This document shows positions 1-12,009 of a stretch of 64,000 nucleotides of DNA, piece after piece (position 1 is the stretch's first letter; each line of letters opens with the position of its first letter). Source of the stretch: Ophioderma brevispina (lineage: Eukaryota > Echinodermata > Ophiuroidea > Amphilepidida > Ophiodermatidae); NCBI GenBank assembly GCA_023653785.1, contig JAMKCH010007133.1:16227-80226 (forward strand), read 5' to 3'. The position numbers and the translations under genes are program-made. The notes under the pieces are model-generated. The model had not been told where the DNA came from. It worked only from the letters and a program-made list of their open reading frames with translations, and searched no databases.

Positions 1-37
1 GGTGGAATCAAACCCCGTGTTCCTTTATACACACATA

Positions 38-2055
38 CACCTGGCACAAAAAGTATCTCGGCATGTTTTTTTCGATCAATAATTGTGGCCAAAGTCAACC
101 ATTGTGAAAGTTTTTGAAATATACATTTTGTTGCCTATGTCTTGCTCTTCCATTTAAGACCTTGCTGTAAAAAACTCTCTTTAAATTTACTTCCAGTTTT
201 AACTTCCTTCATGATTACTTCGTCAATTTTGGTTTTCCCGTTTCAAGGTGATCTACATACATTGCAATCCTAGAATGCCTATCATGAAATAAGTATCCTG
301 CCTTGTGTAAAAAGTAATGTATTGGGATTTCTTAGACCTCTCAAAGGCATTCGATACCATAAACCATGAAATTCTTTTTGTCTACCTCACAAACTCACCT
401 ATTATATTCAAGGTAGTGCCTTTGAGTGGTTTAAGAATTATCTAACGAACAGAACGTCAATTCAATTCACCATCTTTGACAAATACAAATCACCATTACA
501 AACGACATAAACTGTGGGGACCCACAAGGCTCATTTTGGGTCCACTTTAGTTACAAAAACCAACTCTATATGTACAAAAAACAAGTATGATAATCGTGGA
601 ATTTCTAAATTGGCGTAAATTTCGATTGGACAAAACAAGTAATTTTCACGTGTTCATCATACTAATTTCTTGCTAACTTTCTTGGTGAGTAACAATGATG
701 AATGTCTCACCTGGAAGCAACACACAACTTACATTTGCCAATATTGTCTCAAGATATACAGGAATTTGTATGCGCCTTAAAGGTGTTTCGTCCTTCTAAC
801 GACAATTGCCACACTTTACAATAGCATTGTACTACCTCATATTATGTACTGTAATATAATCTGGGAGATCTTAATAATTCATTTTTGAACACATCCATAT
901 TAGGCAAAAGGCAATTATATCATTCGCATTTGTACAAATTTCCCCCCCTTTTTAGGCACATAACCCCCTCCTTTATTGCTGATCTAAACACTCACTTTTC
1001 ATTGATTTCATAAACTTCAAGTTGCAACTTTTTATGTTACAAATATAAAAAAAAAATTATTACCCTAAATTTTCTCTAACTACTACTTCATTAAAACAAA
1101 TACAATCCATGAGTATGGTACAGAACAATCTCAAATTAATAGACCATATGTATTTCACACTCGGTCTCGCTAGAAACACCATTAAAGAACTCAATGTTTC
1201 CCCCCCCCCCCAGTTATTACTGGAATCCTATCCCCAAAACACTCCGTGACTCTAGGAGGTCTTTCACTCTTTCAAATCAAAGTATAAGGCTGATATTGCC
1301 CAATATTAACTGCTTTTTCCTCCCCTAAATTTTCTAGTGGCTGCCGTGTCCATGTCCCACCTGTTTTGTCCTGTCTTGTCTGCACTTTTGTCCCATCTTG
1401 TGTCCTTAGTCCTGTTTTGTTCACCTTATTTCATTCATGTAAATTTCACACTGTCTTCATTATGTATTTTTTGGGTGACCATTATTTCGAGCTAATGCTC
1501 TGTTTGGTTGTACCTACCCGTATGGCTATTATAACGTATACATCCTCATTCTTTGTAATCGCTGCTTGCATATGAAATAAATTGATTGACTGAAAAAGCC
1601 GTGCAGAAATGGCTGATATAAGAACGCCCGAAAGACGCACACCCCCAAAACCAAAGTTGCAGTGTTGGGATTTTTTTCATGGGCATTGCAGTGTACCTGG
1701 ACAACGATACACTGTACCACAATTAAAATTGGCAAGTAGGCTTTGCTTTCTCGCTCATTCAGTCTGAAAACCTCTTTGTGCAAAATCCATACACGTATTA
1801 ATATTGCGTTTAACCACACAGTGACCATTGAAAAATCAAAAACTTGCAACGTTGGGTTTGGGGGTTTGGCGTCTTTCGGCCGCTCTATCTCAGCCATTCT
1901 TGCGCGGTTTTTACAAGCTAGTGTTAAAGAAAGAAGCCAGACCTAGGAAACCCAAAAAATAATATCAAATAAAATTTCCGAACACTTTCAAAAGGTCCTG
2001 ACTTTGGCATACACCGATCGAAAAGTCATGCCGATATACTTTTTTGTGCCAGGTG
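38..2055. mobile_element. Long-TIR nonautonomous DNA element (MITE), copy 1, split by a LINE
   Basis: The two ends are inverted copies: CACCTGGCACAAAAA at 38-52 pairs with its reverse complement at 2041-2055. The similarity continues inward for roughly 280 bp once the LINE at about 175-1590 is removed. Both ends are flanked by TA (36-37 and 2056-2057), which fits a TA target-site duplication as made by Tc1/mariner-type transposases; that class assignment is inference. No transposase is encoded. Related copies lie at about 11042-11873 and 13205-13446. Open frames seen across the arms on either strand are by-products of the inverted repeat and are not genes. Confidence 0.75.
175..1590 (+). mobile_element. 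5'-truncated CR1/L2-like LINE (reverse transcriptase relic) inserted in MITE copy 1
   Basis: Translating around small frameshifts gives hallmarks of a non-LTR reverse transcriptase. DLSKAFDTINHE (335-370) is the first catalytic-aspartate block. It is followed by EWFKNYLTNR (about 424-453), a degraded GDPQGS-type block near 520, LPHIMYCNIIWEI (833-871), and a WN-IP-type C-terminal stretch near 1230. The endonuclease half is absent, so the copy is 5' truncated. The 3' end is AATAAATTGATTGACTG at about 1576-1592, the short TTGA-type tail also seen on the LINEs ending at 56359 and 16055. Many stops and frameshifts make it inactive. Confidence 0.8.
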
Positions 2056-2364
2056 TAGATCATGTAAAATGCAGACAGAAGTTGTCACCGAATATCTAAC
2101 TGCATTGAAGGCAGACCACGGCGTGGTCAAGACAAAATGTCTTTTTCCTTGATTCACATCTGCAGAGACATCCAGGTTTCATGTATACAGCTGGAGGTTT
2201 TTTCGCCACAATCGCCGTAGCGGGATCTTTAGATTAAACTCGAGTCATAGCAAAGTCTTGCATAATATCTCTAATATAGCGTCTCAGTATAGCCACTTGC
2301 AGGTATCAATTGCTTTTAAGGCTTAACATCCCCTATATAGGCTCTAGAACTACGCAGCTATGTT

Positions 2365-2600
2365 TAGACCGTGGCCTTCTGGATCCGGTGGCCCGCCCAC
2401 TGTATCATGTACTGTAGCTGGTATGCTGAAGATCCCCGGTTCAAACCCAGTCACCTCGGTGTCCCGAACTGGCGAGTCCCTATAGTGATGTGTGTCCTCC
2501 TATTGTGTTCTCATTGTGTAATGAATGCATTACTATTTCATCACCGAGTAGCAATCAATATACAAAGTCCCGGGGTTTTATTCCGTGTATGTTGTCATGG
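2365..2600 (+). mobile_element. Possible tRNA-derived SINE
   Basis: A good RNA polymerase III B-box match, GGTTCAAACCC, lies at 2438-2448. A weaker A-box-like TGGCCTTCTGG lies at 2372-2382, about 66 bp upstream, which is longer than a canonical tRNA spacing. Sequence after the B box continues without coding potential. The tRNA fold was not established, so this could be a decayed SINE head or chance similarity. No function is proposed. Confidence 0.4.
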
Positions 2601-2659
2601 TTCCTAAGACACTCTCTCATGGGGACTCACAAGTTTCTTACACTCGAGATCTAGTCGGC

Positions 2660-5600
2660 ACGAATTCGTCTTTTTCGCAGATTTTATCGAAAAACAACCC
2701 AATGTAACAACCCCCTTATACAGAGTCTTAATTGGGATCAACTTCAATATTCGCCGCCTCATACAACAAGCGACCCATGCCTACAGAATCCACTACAACT
2801 TAGTATATTAGTACACCACCAGACTGCTTCCGAGAGCATCACATATATCAGCCAGATTAATCATCCATTTAAGTACCAACAACACAAATCTTATAACTGT
2901 AAAATGCCATACAATATGCATTTTTCACTAGAAGTGTTGCCATTTGGACTCGTCTGCCACCAACCCGCCATTCTTCATGTTGCTCCATCAAGTTAGCAAA
3001 TGTTTTCAAATATGCTCCAGCCATCAGGGATATGACACCCCTGTATGGCAATTTGGTCTAAACTCTCGTTATTTTTTGGACATAGTGGCACTTTTTTTTG
3101 TAACATTTTCTTCTTCTTTGATTTTGGAGCACCTATTTTTTTCTCACTTGTCGGCTGGCTGTCGACGCCACCTCTACACCATCCCAGTTTAGCAGGTTGC
3201 TGCTGTAAAGGGATCACCCACAAACCAATTTGGTACTAAATTCTGGCTTTAATGATTATTAAGCTATAGTTCCATCGGCTCTACGTAATTCATTTGGGCA
3301 ACATGAACCACGATAATATCCTGTCCTTCGTAGGGAACTTAATTCGTAGGTCCCTTGTACAGAGTGTCATACCTGTACATGTACATCACAGTCAGTTTCG
3401 AAAAGAGCACCGTTTTACCCCAACTGTCCAAGGCTATTCTGGTCAGTTTTCGAGAGATACCTCTTAAACTGAGTGGTTCTCACTGCTGGGTATACTTCTG
3501 AGTGCTCGGTCCTCTAAATTGTAATATATAATAAACTAATTCTCCACGTTTACAACAACATATAGCTATATTCCGTCATCATTATTATCAAGCCCTACAC
3601 ATTTCCCAGAATTTTTATCAAGTGAGCTGATGCCCCCTAATGAAATTACATGGACTCCATGGACACCAGTAAAATAGGTCCTCTCAAGCTTCTCTAAAAT
3701 TGATGCGTCGTCGTCATTAAGATTTACATTTCACAGCTGCTAGCTAAGGGTCACTAGAAAGAGGTTAACTTAATCAGGGAAAAACGAAGAACTGCAATCG
3801 GACTCAGTACCTTCCAATCTGCTCCATATTCGCCTTAAAGGTGTGAAACCATACCATCTCCCCGTATGGGTATTTTACGGCAATCATACTAATTTCAATT
3901 AAGAGTCCTTTCGAGACCAAGGATTCAAAGTTGAACCTTTTCAACCTCCAACCCAACATGAAATACCCGTATCATACTAACACTTACTCGCTGGCCCTGT
4001 ATTTCAAAAATCAGTTTCAATTACGAACGTAGCTGATAATACGATGAATGAAATCCTCAAGCAATCAAGATAAAGGCCTGTGAATAAGCGCTTTTTAACA
4101 AAATTTTCTACACATAGAAGAGATACTAGTAAGGTTTTTGACGATGAACGGATGTTTAGTCGTGTAAGTCCCTGTTCAGTCTTTTACGGTTGTTGGATTC
4201 TCATTATGTTCCCAAAATACCCGGGGAAGAGTCCGCTTTACAATAAATAGATTAAAAAGACAAATTGGCGGAAAACAGAAGAGAAGAAAAACGTGTTTGA
4301 TATTCGTCTGACACTCTCGCTGTTGGGTCTCGTGCACGTTGGCAGATTCCAAGTCATACTGGCGTTTCAAATGATGGCTCCTCCATTTTAGATTCCTACT
4401 CCCCAACTCAATAGCTGGCGTGCAATAAATATGAACCGCACTACTAGTATTCTTTAGAGTTTGTTTTACATTCTGGAGCCACACTGTTTAAATGACCATA
4501 AAAACGTAATTTTAACTACAGCTGGGACTCACAACAGTTTAAACGACGTTTTTACTTCTAGTTAAAACGACGTTTGGTAATTTGTGTTCGCGGTTCAATT
4601 TTAAACCATTTCACATTGGCAGGTTTTTGTTTTATTAACTAACCCCTATAGAGTAAGTAGCTTTGGAGACCTAAACCTGGGCTTTTTTGGACTCAATTGA
4701 GTGCATTTTCATGTTGACTCTGAATGCAATCATGAAACTACACCCTGTGAACAAAATGTTGAACTCTGAGCTTGATTAATCAGCTCCTCCACATGGCCAC
4801 AGGGCCCATCCTCTCTAGCTCTGGCGAATCAATATGTGTAGATCGTGCCTTCCCTAAGTTTGTAGCATATATTGGTCCTTGGTTTAATAAACCAGGACAA
4901 ACCAAATCAGTGGTCAATGTATCATCCCCACCCCTAATACAGCTGACATGCCTTCCAATTACGCTGGCATCACCGGACCTAAAGAGAACAGAGGATACAT
5001 CCTTTACATTCCTTTTTAATGTTTTTATTTTACTCATTCTTGTCACATCACCGTTAACTTTTCATACTCGATCAACAGAATACTCAAATGGGGTGTTTGT
5101 ACAGACTATATGACCCTGTGCCGTTGCCACCGCAAACCGGACAGTTAGGCGACACAGTCAGGTCATGTATTTCTCATTTTGGCTTTTGTTTTTGCCAGTG
5201 CTTGTGTTTGCCTTTTGTTTGAGAGTTCAAATATCGGCTTTTAACTTTTCCCATTGCTGAGTTTTGCATGAATTACTTGATTCCTAAAGTATTTCACAGG
5301 GCACGGATTATGACAAAACACAATACTTTATCCTCAATAATTGCCTTCTTCTCAACACTTTTATAAGTGATTTTAAGATGCGGTAGTAGGAAATGACTAA
5401 TTATAATTGATTTTGAAATTGACTTAATGGAGCTATGACAAATATAATGATATCTGGGCGCCTAAAAACTTATCACTTTCATTGGCTTCTTTCATTTAGG
5501 AACTAAATATTAAATTTACTTAAAACAGAACAGAGATCAACGATTATATATTAAATTAGGATGAACCGTATCGTAGCCAGAGCTAGGAACGGGGCGACGC

Positions 5601-5740
5601 CCCCAATCAATCCCTTAGCCCCTCTTAGCCCCAATGTTTCATGGATTTTTACTGAGGAATCCGTTATGATTGTAGTTTATAGTTGACCATCACAATTTGA
5701 AATAAATCTAATATGATTTAATGTTAAGCAATAGAGATTA
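2660..5740. other. No supported gene; AT-rich noncoding
   Basis: No motif-bearing coding region, RNA gene or clear repeat was found. Two ORFs are worth noting but unassigned: 4176-4484 on the minus strand (102 codons) and 4772-5113 on the plus strand (113 codons, overlapped by an 88-codon minus frame at 4780-5046). The last pair lies in a locally less AT-rich patch and could be repeat-derived. Neither has recognisable domains or convincing splice sites. Confidence 0.5.
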
Positions 5741-5811
5741 ATGTTAAATCCTAACTTGATTGTGCCTAACTACAATCCTTAGAATTAACTTTAATCTCTG
5801 GAATTTAGAGT

Positions 5812-6290
5812 GTAGAGGGCTCAACGGCGCTCTATTCCCCAATGAACGCTTTCCCCAATGAAAAGGAGTCTTTTCCCAATGGAAATGCGTCTCTTCCCAT
5901 GCGAAATGCTCTTTCCTCAATGAGAGCTCTTTTTCCAACATGTTCCTGAAAAGGCCTCTTCCACAATGAGAATGCGCTTTTTATTTACCCCTGGAAAAAA
6001 GGCGCTCTTGTGCCAATGAGAGGCGTTTTTAACTCTCAATGACGAAAGGCGCTCTTAACTCTCAATGAGAAATGCGCCTTTCCTCAAGGAGAAAGCGCTC
6101 TTGCCCAATGGGAAAGACGCTCAGGCTTTCCCCAATGGCAAACGCGGTGTTACCCAATACGAAAGGCGCATCTTTCCCTAATGGAAAGGCGCTCTTGTCC
6201 TAATGAGGAAAACTGCCCTCTTCCTCCCATGAGACAGCTTCCTACCTCCAATGAGACAGGCCTCGCTCTCTTTCCCGTTGCATATTAAAG
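5812..6290. repeat. Degenerate ~24-bp minisatellite (GGCGCTCTT-CCCAATGAGAAA type)
   Basis: About twenty diverged units alternate a GCGCTCTT-like core with a CCCAATGAGAAA-like core, for example near 5828, 6001, 6033, 6061, 6107 and 6186. Unit length drifts around 20-28 bp. It is richer in CpG and GC than its surroundings. The minus-strand ORF at 5744-5941 lies partly in it and reads as a repeated HWEKT/HWGK-type peptide, which is a repeat artefact. Confidence 0.75.
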
Positions 6291-6299
6291 AGCTCATTG

Positions 6300-8630
6300 C
6301 ATACTTGCTCTGATTGTTTCATTACGAAAAGGTGAACTTTTGCGAGATCCCAATGTCCCCATGTGACGACTTGGTACGTGATGGTGCATGCAATGATCAA
6401 GTAAGTACTATGTCAATCGGTACTCACTATTTGCCCTAATAACACGCTCTTTGCATATTTGCTCCCGCCATTAGGGTATCTTGCAATTTTTAACTTGCAG
6501 CATTTTTTAAATGCCAAAGTAGCCAAACGATGGGCCCAAGATATCCCCATATGAAATGCTACCCAAATCAGACCCGTTAGTTATCATAATGCTTCAGAAC
6601 TCGGTCATCATCACCACTACACTAAAAATTGAAACCGCTCACACAAACGTGTCTACCATTCAGACTGTTTAAATGTAAGACTTTAAAAAAAATACTTGTT
6701 TTAGATTTTTTAAGGTGTTGGGGGCCGGTCCGAAGTCATGCGAATTGTCTACAAAAATCATTCTTATCTGGCACACTCGTCAGTCAACCCTTGTTTGTTT
6801 TTAATCTTCTAAGTTGATCGCCGCGGCCACTTATCATACGTATGACGAGTGGTAAAAACAATGCTTTTTAGCAATTTTCTTTGATCAATTTGAAGAAAAC
6901 TTGCCAAACAAAGCGGCGCTGGGGTCCCGGGGTGGATATGCCGGCTGGATATCTTTTCATGTTAAGTTGGATAAGTTGCGAAAGTAATCATTTGTGCCTC
7001 CATTAATTGGGCCCAAGAATACGGAATATGACCTGTTTTTCAGTGAACTAGAACAATAAAGATCGCTATGGAAGGCGTAACAATTTCCCTGTCATTTCTC
7101 TTTAACAGTCGCTTGACACGGCCGCGTTTACAGGTAGATGTAAGATATGATACATATTGGCTTCGTAATGCTCCGTTTAGTAAAACATGTTATGTGTCCA
7201 AACGAATTTCTGATGCCGTCCGTTGTCTTGATTGCGCCTTATGTTGTTTGCATGCTATGTATCTCGTACCGGACAGAATTGGGGCCCGGGGGTCCCCCCC
7301 CTGTGGAATATTGCAAAACCAGTAACTCCTAACCTTCTGCTCTCTTTATATGTCTCTTGGGACAAGAGAATGTCTCAATTAATGCAATGTCGACTAGTAC
7401 TTCATGAACAGAGATATTGCAATGACTGATGATCATGTCGTAGAGTATAACTCAATATCACCAATCGGGAATTATATCGGCGCTCAGTTGAGATTTTATA
7501 AATTTTCCCTTGCAAATATTGCTTACTTTAAGAAATTTTGGTGAACGACATTTGGGCTCATGTTCCATGACCATGGATTCGTTTAACCAGACGATATCTC
7601 AGACATTCCCCTAACTTTGGATGAGTTCTATTCAACAGATGGATATTTTTCATTCCTTGTAGCGTGAAAGACAAAACTACATGCCAACCAGTTGATTCAA
7701 TTTTCTTGCTGGTATAGTCTAGCACAAGGCCCTATTGTATCTTATCGTTTGGCCTTTTGCAGCAGTTCCTCCCTTCACATATTGTCTTGAGGTCTCGTCA
7801 TGCCCGAGACATTGCCCGTAGACTATTCTTGTTTACATAATAGCTGCATCCATAAAATCTTAGTCCATAGCGGACAATGCAGTGTCGGAGGAAGTTTTGA
7901 TATCTCCCTTTACACGTAGACCACAATGATCGTCCCATTTATATTTGAATACCCTGTCAAAATAAAAACAAACAAACAAAATAAACAAACAAAACAAACA
8001 CAAAAACATCGTACATGGTTTGTTTCAAATACCCACAAGCTTAATCATCAATCGGAATCAATCACTCAATCAATCAATCATCAATTCAATCAACAAAGTG
8101 TTGAGATGGAACACGTTTGCAGCATATGCAATGATAGAAATTCTCGGCTTTGTTTTTATTGTTAATTAAAATGGGGGGGGGTGAGAACTCAATACTCAAA
8201 GAATTAATAGTAATGCTTTGCCTATTTATGGGCGGCATTATAAAATCCGATATCTACGTTTTTTTTTAAGGCGAAAATTGGTTTTCGCCTATTTTTGCTG
8301 TGGATACTGCCCCATTTCGCCGACTCGCGGAATTTGATGAACCTCATTGTGACGCCATACTATGTATTTTGGAAAGAGGAGGACCCAAGCTATCCATTGG
8401 TTCACTCATAAGGCACCGGCTGCTTTGATAAGAATTCTCCCCACCCCTTGGTACCGTGTTTTACGAAAAAGGCTTGGTAAACGAGGTTAAATGGCTACGT
8501 GCCTTTCCCTCCGTACTCCCTCCCCCCACACACACACAAACGAAAAACCAATTCCAATACAACCATGCACGTATACACCGGATATATGACGGTACGTTAT
8601 GTGGTTTAAAGTTACTAACGCTGATTGTAC
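6300..8630. other. No supported gene; simple-sequence patches
   Basis: Nothing with coding hallmarks was seen. There is an A/C-rich AAACAAAC patch at about 7966-8000, a CAATCAAT patch at about 8050-8095 and short G or C homopolymers (near 7290 and 8173). ORFs at 7068-7429 overlap one another in two or three frames and show no domain. Confidence 0.5.
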
Positions 8631-8633
8631 AAC

Positions 8634-8990
8634 TTAAGCTGACTCAGAGATTTCGAAATATTTTTGGTATATTAATAAAATAGTTAGACTAGAACTAAAG
8701 ATCTCATTAAAATGCTCAATTCCAAGTGTTTGAGAATGAATCGGATTTCTTTTCATGCAGTACACCTTTATGTACATTGCATCGGATACCGTTAAAACAA
8801 AATGTCCGGATCCCGAATTTTTTAACAAACTCGTGCTTTTCTATATGAGGAACTTCGATGAGCTTAGTTATTTCACACGTGATTATTATATGGACAAGCA
8901 ATATATATAAAAGATGCAAAAACCAATTTGTTTGAAAATTGAGGGGCCGCTCTCCCCAGAAAATATCTGGAGTCAGCATTTAAGTGCTTA
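8634..8990. repeat. Interspersed repeat, copy A (partner at 48418-48790)
   Basis: It shares an ordered set of blocks with 48418-48790: CTGACTCAGAG, CTAGAACTAAAGAT, AAATGCTCAATTC, TCGGATTT..CATGCAGTA, TGTCCGGATC / TTTCCGGATC, TTATTTCACAC and ATATGGACAAGCA. Both copies end in a GAGTC(A/C)GCATTTAA-like stretch. Overall divergence is substantial. No TIR or LTR was found, so the class is unknown. Minus-strand ORFs at 8634-8979 fall inside it and are not counted as genes. Confidence 0.7.
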
Positions 8991-9111
8991 AGGGGGGGGG
9001 CATGGTACTCAATATTTGATTTTTTATTGAAATTTATCGGTTACGCAATGAAAATTTTCAAGGAATTTTGTCAGATTTATGAACGCGCTTATCCTGATAC
9101 CAAAATAATAA

Positions 9112-9117
9112 ATGAAA

Positions 9118-9200
<83 letters not shown>

Positions 9201-9260
9201 ATTAATTAATTAATTAATTAATTAATAATTAATTAATAAATAAATAAATTAATTAATTAA
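9112..9260. repeat. AAAT/TTAA microsatellite
   Basis: A perfect (AAAT)n run to about 9200 changes abruptly to (TTAA)n with short AAAT interruptions up to about 9260. It is followed by ordinary AT-rich DNA. The two-motif structure suggests a point change that was then amplified. Confidence 0.95.
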
Positions 9261-9694
9261 TACAGCCACGGCTCATTAGCATAATTAGGTTGGGCCCTAG
9301 GAACCCCCTTGAGCACCAACGCGCAGTGGAAAAAAAAATATCGAGATATTTTACTAATTAAAATATTAAAGTAATTAAATCTTGGGATTTATTTGCTTAA
9401 ATATACATTAGGAGGCAATCAATTACTTAATAATTAATAATACTTGAATCAAATAACCATATATGCGGACCACTTTTTCTGGAGTGAAAATTTCAATTGG
9501 CCATAGGTCAAAGGTTAAAGTTCGGATTTTCATTTTTTATTATCGGTATGTGGTTCTTACGTGACCCAAATTTACTTGTGTTAGTTTCGTGATTAAATTT
9601 CCATGGGTAAACGGTTATATGAATTGGGTAGGACTCCCTCCCCCCTTGGACACTAACGGATTTTTTTTTTTATCTTGGGCACTTCAGTTTACAT

Positions 9695-10800
9695 TTAAGT
9701 ATGTTTCAAAAGATGCCTTTGCGGTATAAAAGAAAGAAAATCCACTATAATAAGTTTGTCTTATTACCAGATTTCACAGTGTTGAAGAGAGACTCTCCAA
9801 AGCTTTGGACGAACTCACTCCTTATCAGTAGGAAAACCAGCTACGCGTCCGTGCAAATCCATCCTAAACACAGGTGTGTGCTTTCCATCTACGCAACCGT
9901 GAAGCCAAACGTCAGGTCTGGAACACCTCTGGAGCACTGCAATAACCCTAGGCCCTGTCTACCTCGGGGTTACCTTGGGCCTCACACTCTCTTAGACATG
10001 TTATAAGACCCACATTAAGAAAACGGAGAGTAAAGTATGTTCACGCAATAACATCTTTAACAAACTCACTGGCACAAACGTGCTTGCCCACATACCCTAA
10101 GATCGAATGTACTGGCCCTGTGCTACTCAAGTGCAGAGTATGCTTGCCCTGTATGGGAAAGATCAACCCATGCCAAGAAGCTTGATCCTGAGTTAAATGC
10201 CTCCTGCCGGCTTATCACAGGATGTCTTCGTCCAACTCCAACGGAGAACTTATACATCCTAGCAGATCCCTCGAAGTAGTGCAGTGAGCATGCAAGAGCG
10301 TAGCTGCCAAATATCTATTGTGAAGCACCCTAGCTATGTCCTGACGTAAAAGAGAGACCTGCAGCTAACCGCCTTAAATCCAAAGAGAGTTTCTTTAGCA
10401 AAGTCAACCCCTTGAGGTAGTCTTAAGTTTAAGAGAGTGGTCTTGTGGAAAAAAGACTTGCTACCAACCAAGTAACATCTATAGGTATTGAACACAGTGA
10501 ATCTCTTCCACCTGGAGCCGACTCCTCATGGGCTGAATGACAATGTCTCGTCAGATTATGAACCGGAATCAACCGATCTAAGGCTTCCCTGCAAAGGGGG
10601 AAAATGCGAGGCTACCTGGAAGCGGATCAGGATACTGCCTGTGGTTGCCAGGAATATCACCACAGAAAATGGGACATCGCTTGCTCTACGTCTGCCCACT
10701 GTTGGACAGACAAGGACCTTGCCGAATTCAAAGAAGCTGGCAAATGTAGCTGTGATGGCTACACTTTTTGAGAAAACCACTGGTTTAATACGATAAGAAT
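9695..10800 (+). mobile_element. LINE relic, C-terminal reverse transcriptase region (different family from the TTGA-tailed LINEs)
   Basis: Across several frameshifts the plus strand reads as the part of a non-LTR ORF2 downstream of the catalytic core. An SGTPLEHCNNPR-type segment (about 9919-9954) leads into a degraded YLGVTLDRTL-like block. Then come a KTHIKK..RNNIFNKLTGT segment (about 10007-10077), an LALCYSSAEYACPVW-like block (about 10115-10155), a KLDPELNASCRLITGC-like block (about 10180-10232) and a TENLYIL segment near 10240. This set is familiar from jockey-type mobile-element polymerases, and the family name is my recognition only. The upstream RT core and endonuclease are absent. 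Stops and frameshifts make it a pseudogene. Confidence 0.72.
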
Positions 10801-11041
10801 AATATTATAGCAAATTCTATTTGAGGTCACCCATGTCATGTTTGGCATTGGTAACGTTGCTCGGCATCATGGCGTTTGTATGGACTTCAAAGTTCAATAG
10901 ATAAAGCAGGTGTCCTTAGAATTTCTATGGTACGCCGGGTCCTTAGAGGCCGGCCATTACACAAAAAAGTTGTGTCTCATTGAAATGTGTAAATCGGCAC
11001 AACATAGTACCGAATCAAAAGCCAATTCAGTGAGCTCAATG

Positions 11042-11873
11042 TAATTTGACACAAAAAATATCTCGGAATGTTTTTTATCAGTATTGTGTCCCAAGTTTCG
11101 ATAATGTGAAAGTTTTCGATATATCGTTGGTTTGCCTAGGAATCTTGCGCTTTTATATTTCACACCGCTTTGTAAAAAAAAAAACCAACGTGCACATGCC
11201 TGCGGATAGAAAGCCCGAAAGAGGCAAAAAACGCTAACCAAAAGTTACACTTTTTGGAGTTTTCCAATGGTCACCATGGTCAGTTGTGCTACCACAAAAA
11301 AAAACCACGCTAAAATCCGTGTGCGATCTTTTACCCAAAAGACAAATGAATTTTCCTTCCTACTGACTGAGCGAGATAGCCTACTTGCAATATTGATGTT
11401 GGTCGGGTTGGTAACATTTTTTTACCCCAGCGTGTTTCTGACCCACTTTTTCTGCACCCATTTTTTGCTCAGAATTCCGCAGCCTTGACGGAATAAGGTG
11501 CACGTGATACTGTACTTTCTTCCTGTAGGCTGCTGCATTCTTTGCAACACTGGGTGCAGAAAAAGTGGGTCAGTGCAGAAACCGTGTCTGCAGACAAGTG
11601 AGGTTACAAAATGTACCAACCCATTTGGTCCGCAGTGTCCCGCGCTCAGGTACATTGCAATGCCCATTGAAAACTCAAAGTGCAACCTTGGATGGTTGCG
11701 TTTTCGTGCGTTTCTATCTCAACCATTTTTAAACCGGGTACTTTTTAACAAGCAAGGTGGTAAACTGAAGATCAAACCTAGGCAACAAAATGGTATAATT
11801 GAAAACTTTCAAATTAATCGATTGTGGCACACTACTGATCGAAAAACATGCGAGATATTTTTGTGCAAACTGT
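11042..11873. mobile_element. Long-TIR MITE, copy 2
   Basis: The left arm (ACACAAAAAATATCTCGG, about 11049-11066, then AAAGTTTTCGATAT and GCCCGAAAGA..) and the right arm (GAAAAACATGCGAGATATTTTTGTGC, about 11841-11866) are inverted relatives of each other and of copy 1. The central region matches the middle of copy 1 in opposite orientation (ACTGAGCGAGATAGCCTACTTGCAATATTGATG at about 11367-11399). Inside it lies an extra hairpin-like pair, GACCCACTTTTTCTGCACCCA near 11441-11461 and its reverse complement near 11550-11570. Overlapping ORFs at 10957-12007 on both strands are TIR artefacts. Confidence 0.75.
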
Positions 11874-12009
11874 TGGAAGTTTTGCGTGCTATACGTATGG
11901 GATGGCGTGTCCCTTACAGGCTCCGAAATACAACTTCCTTTAATGTAAATAAGGTTTCGTCTTCGTGAATGCGGTTGTGTTGGGCATACAAGATGTCTTG
12001 GTTGCATTC

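Noticed and set aside
1529..1946. Overlapping 122- and 67-codon ORFs across the first MITE
   Set aside because: They run from the LINE tail through the inverted arms of the MITE; copies 2 and 3 do not preserve the frames.
10957..12007. Several 60-156-codon ORFs on both strands
   Set aside because: They lie in or run across the edges of the long inverted repeats of MITE copy 2; no domain, and frames differ between copies.
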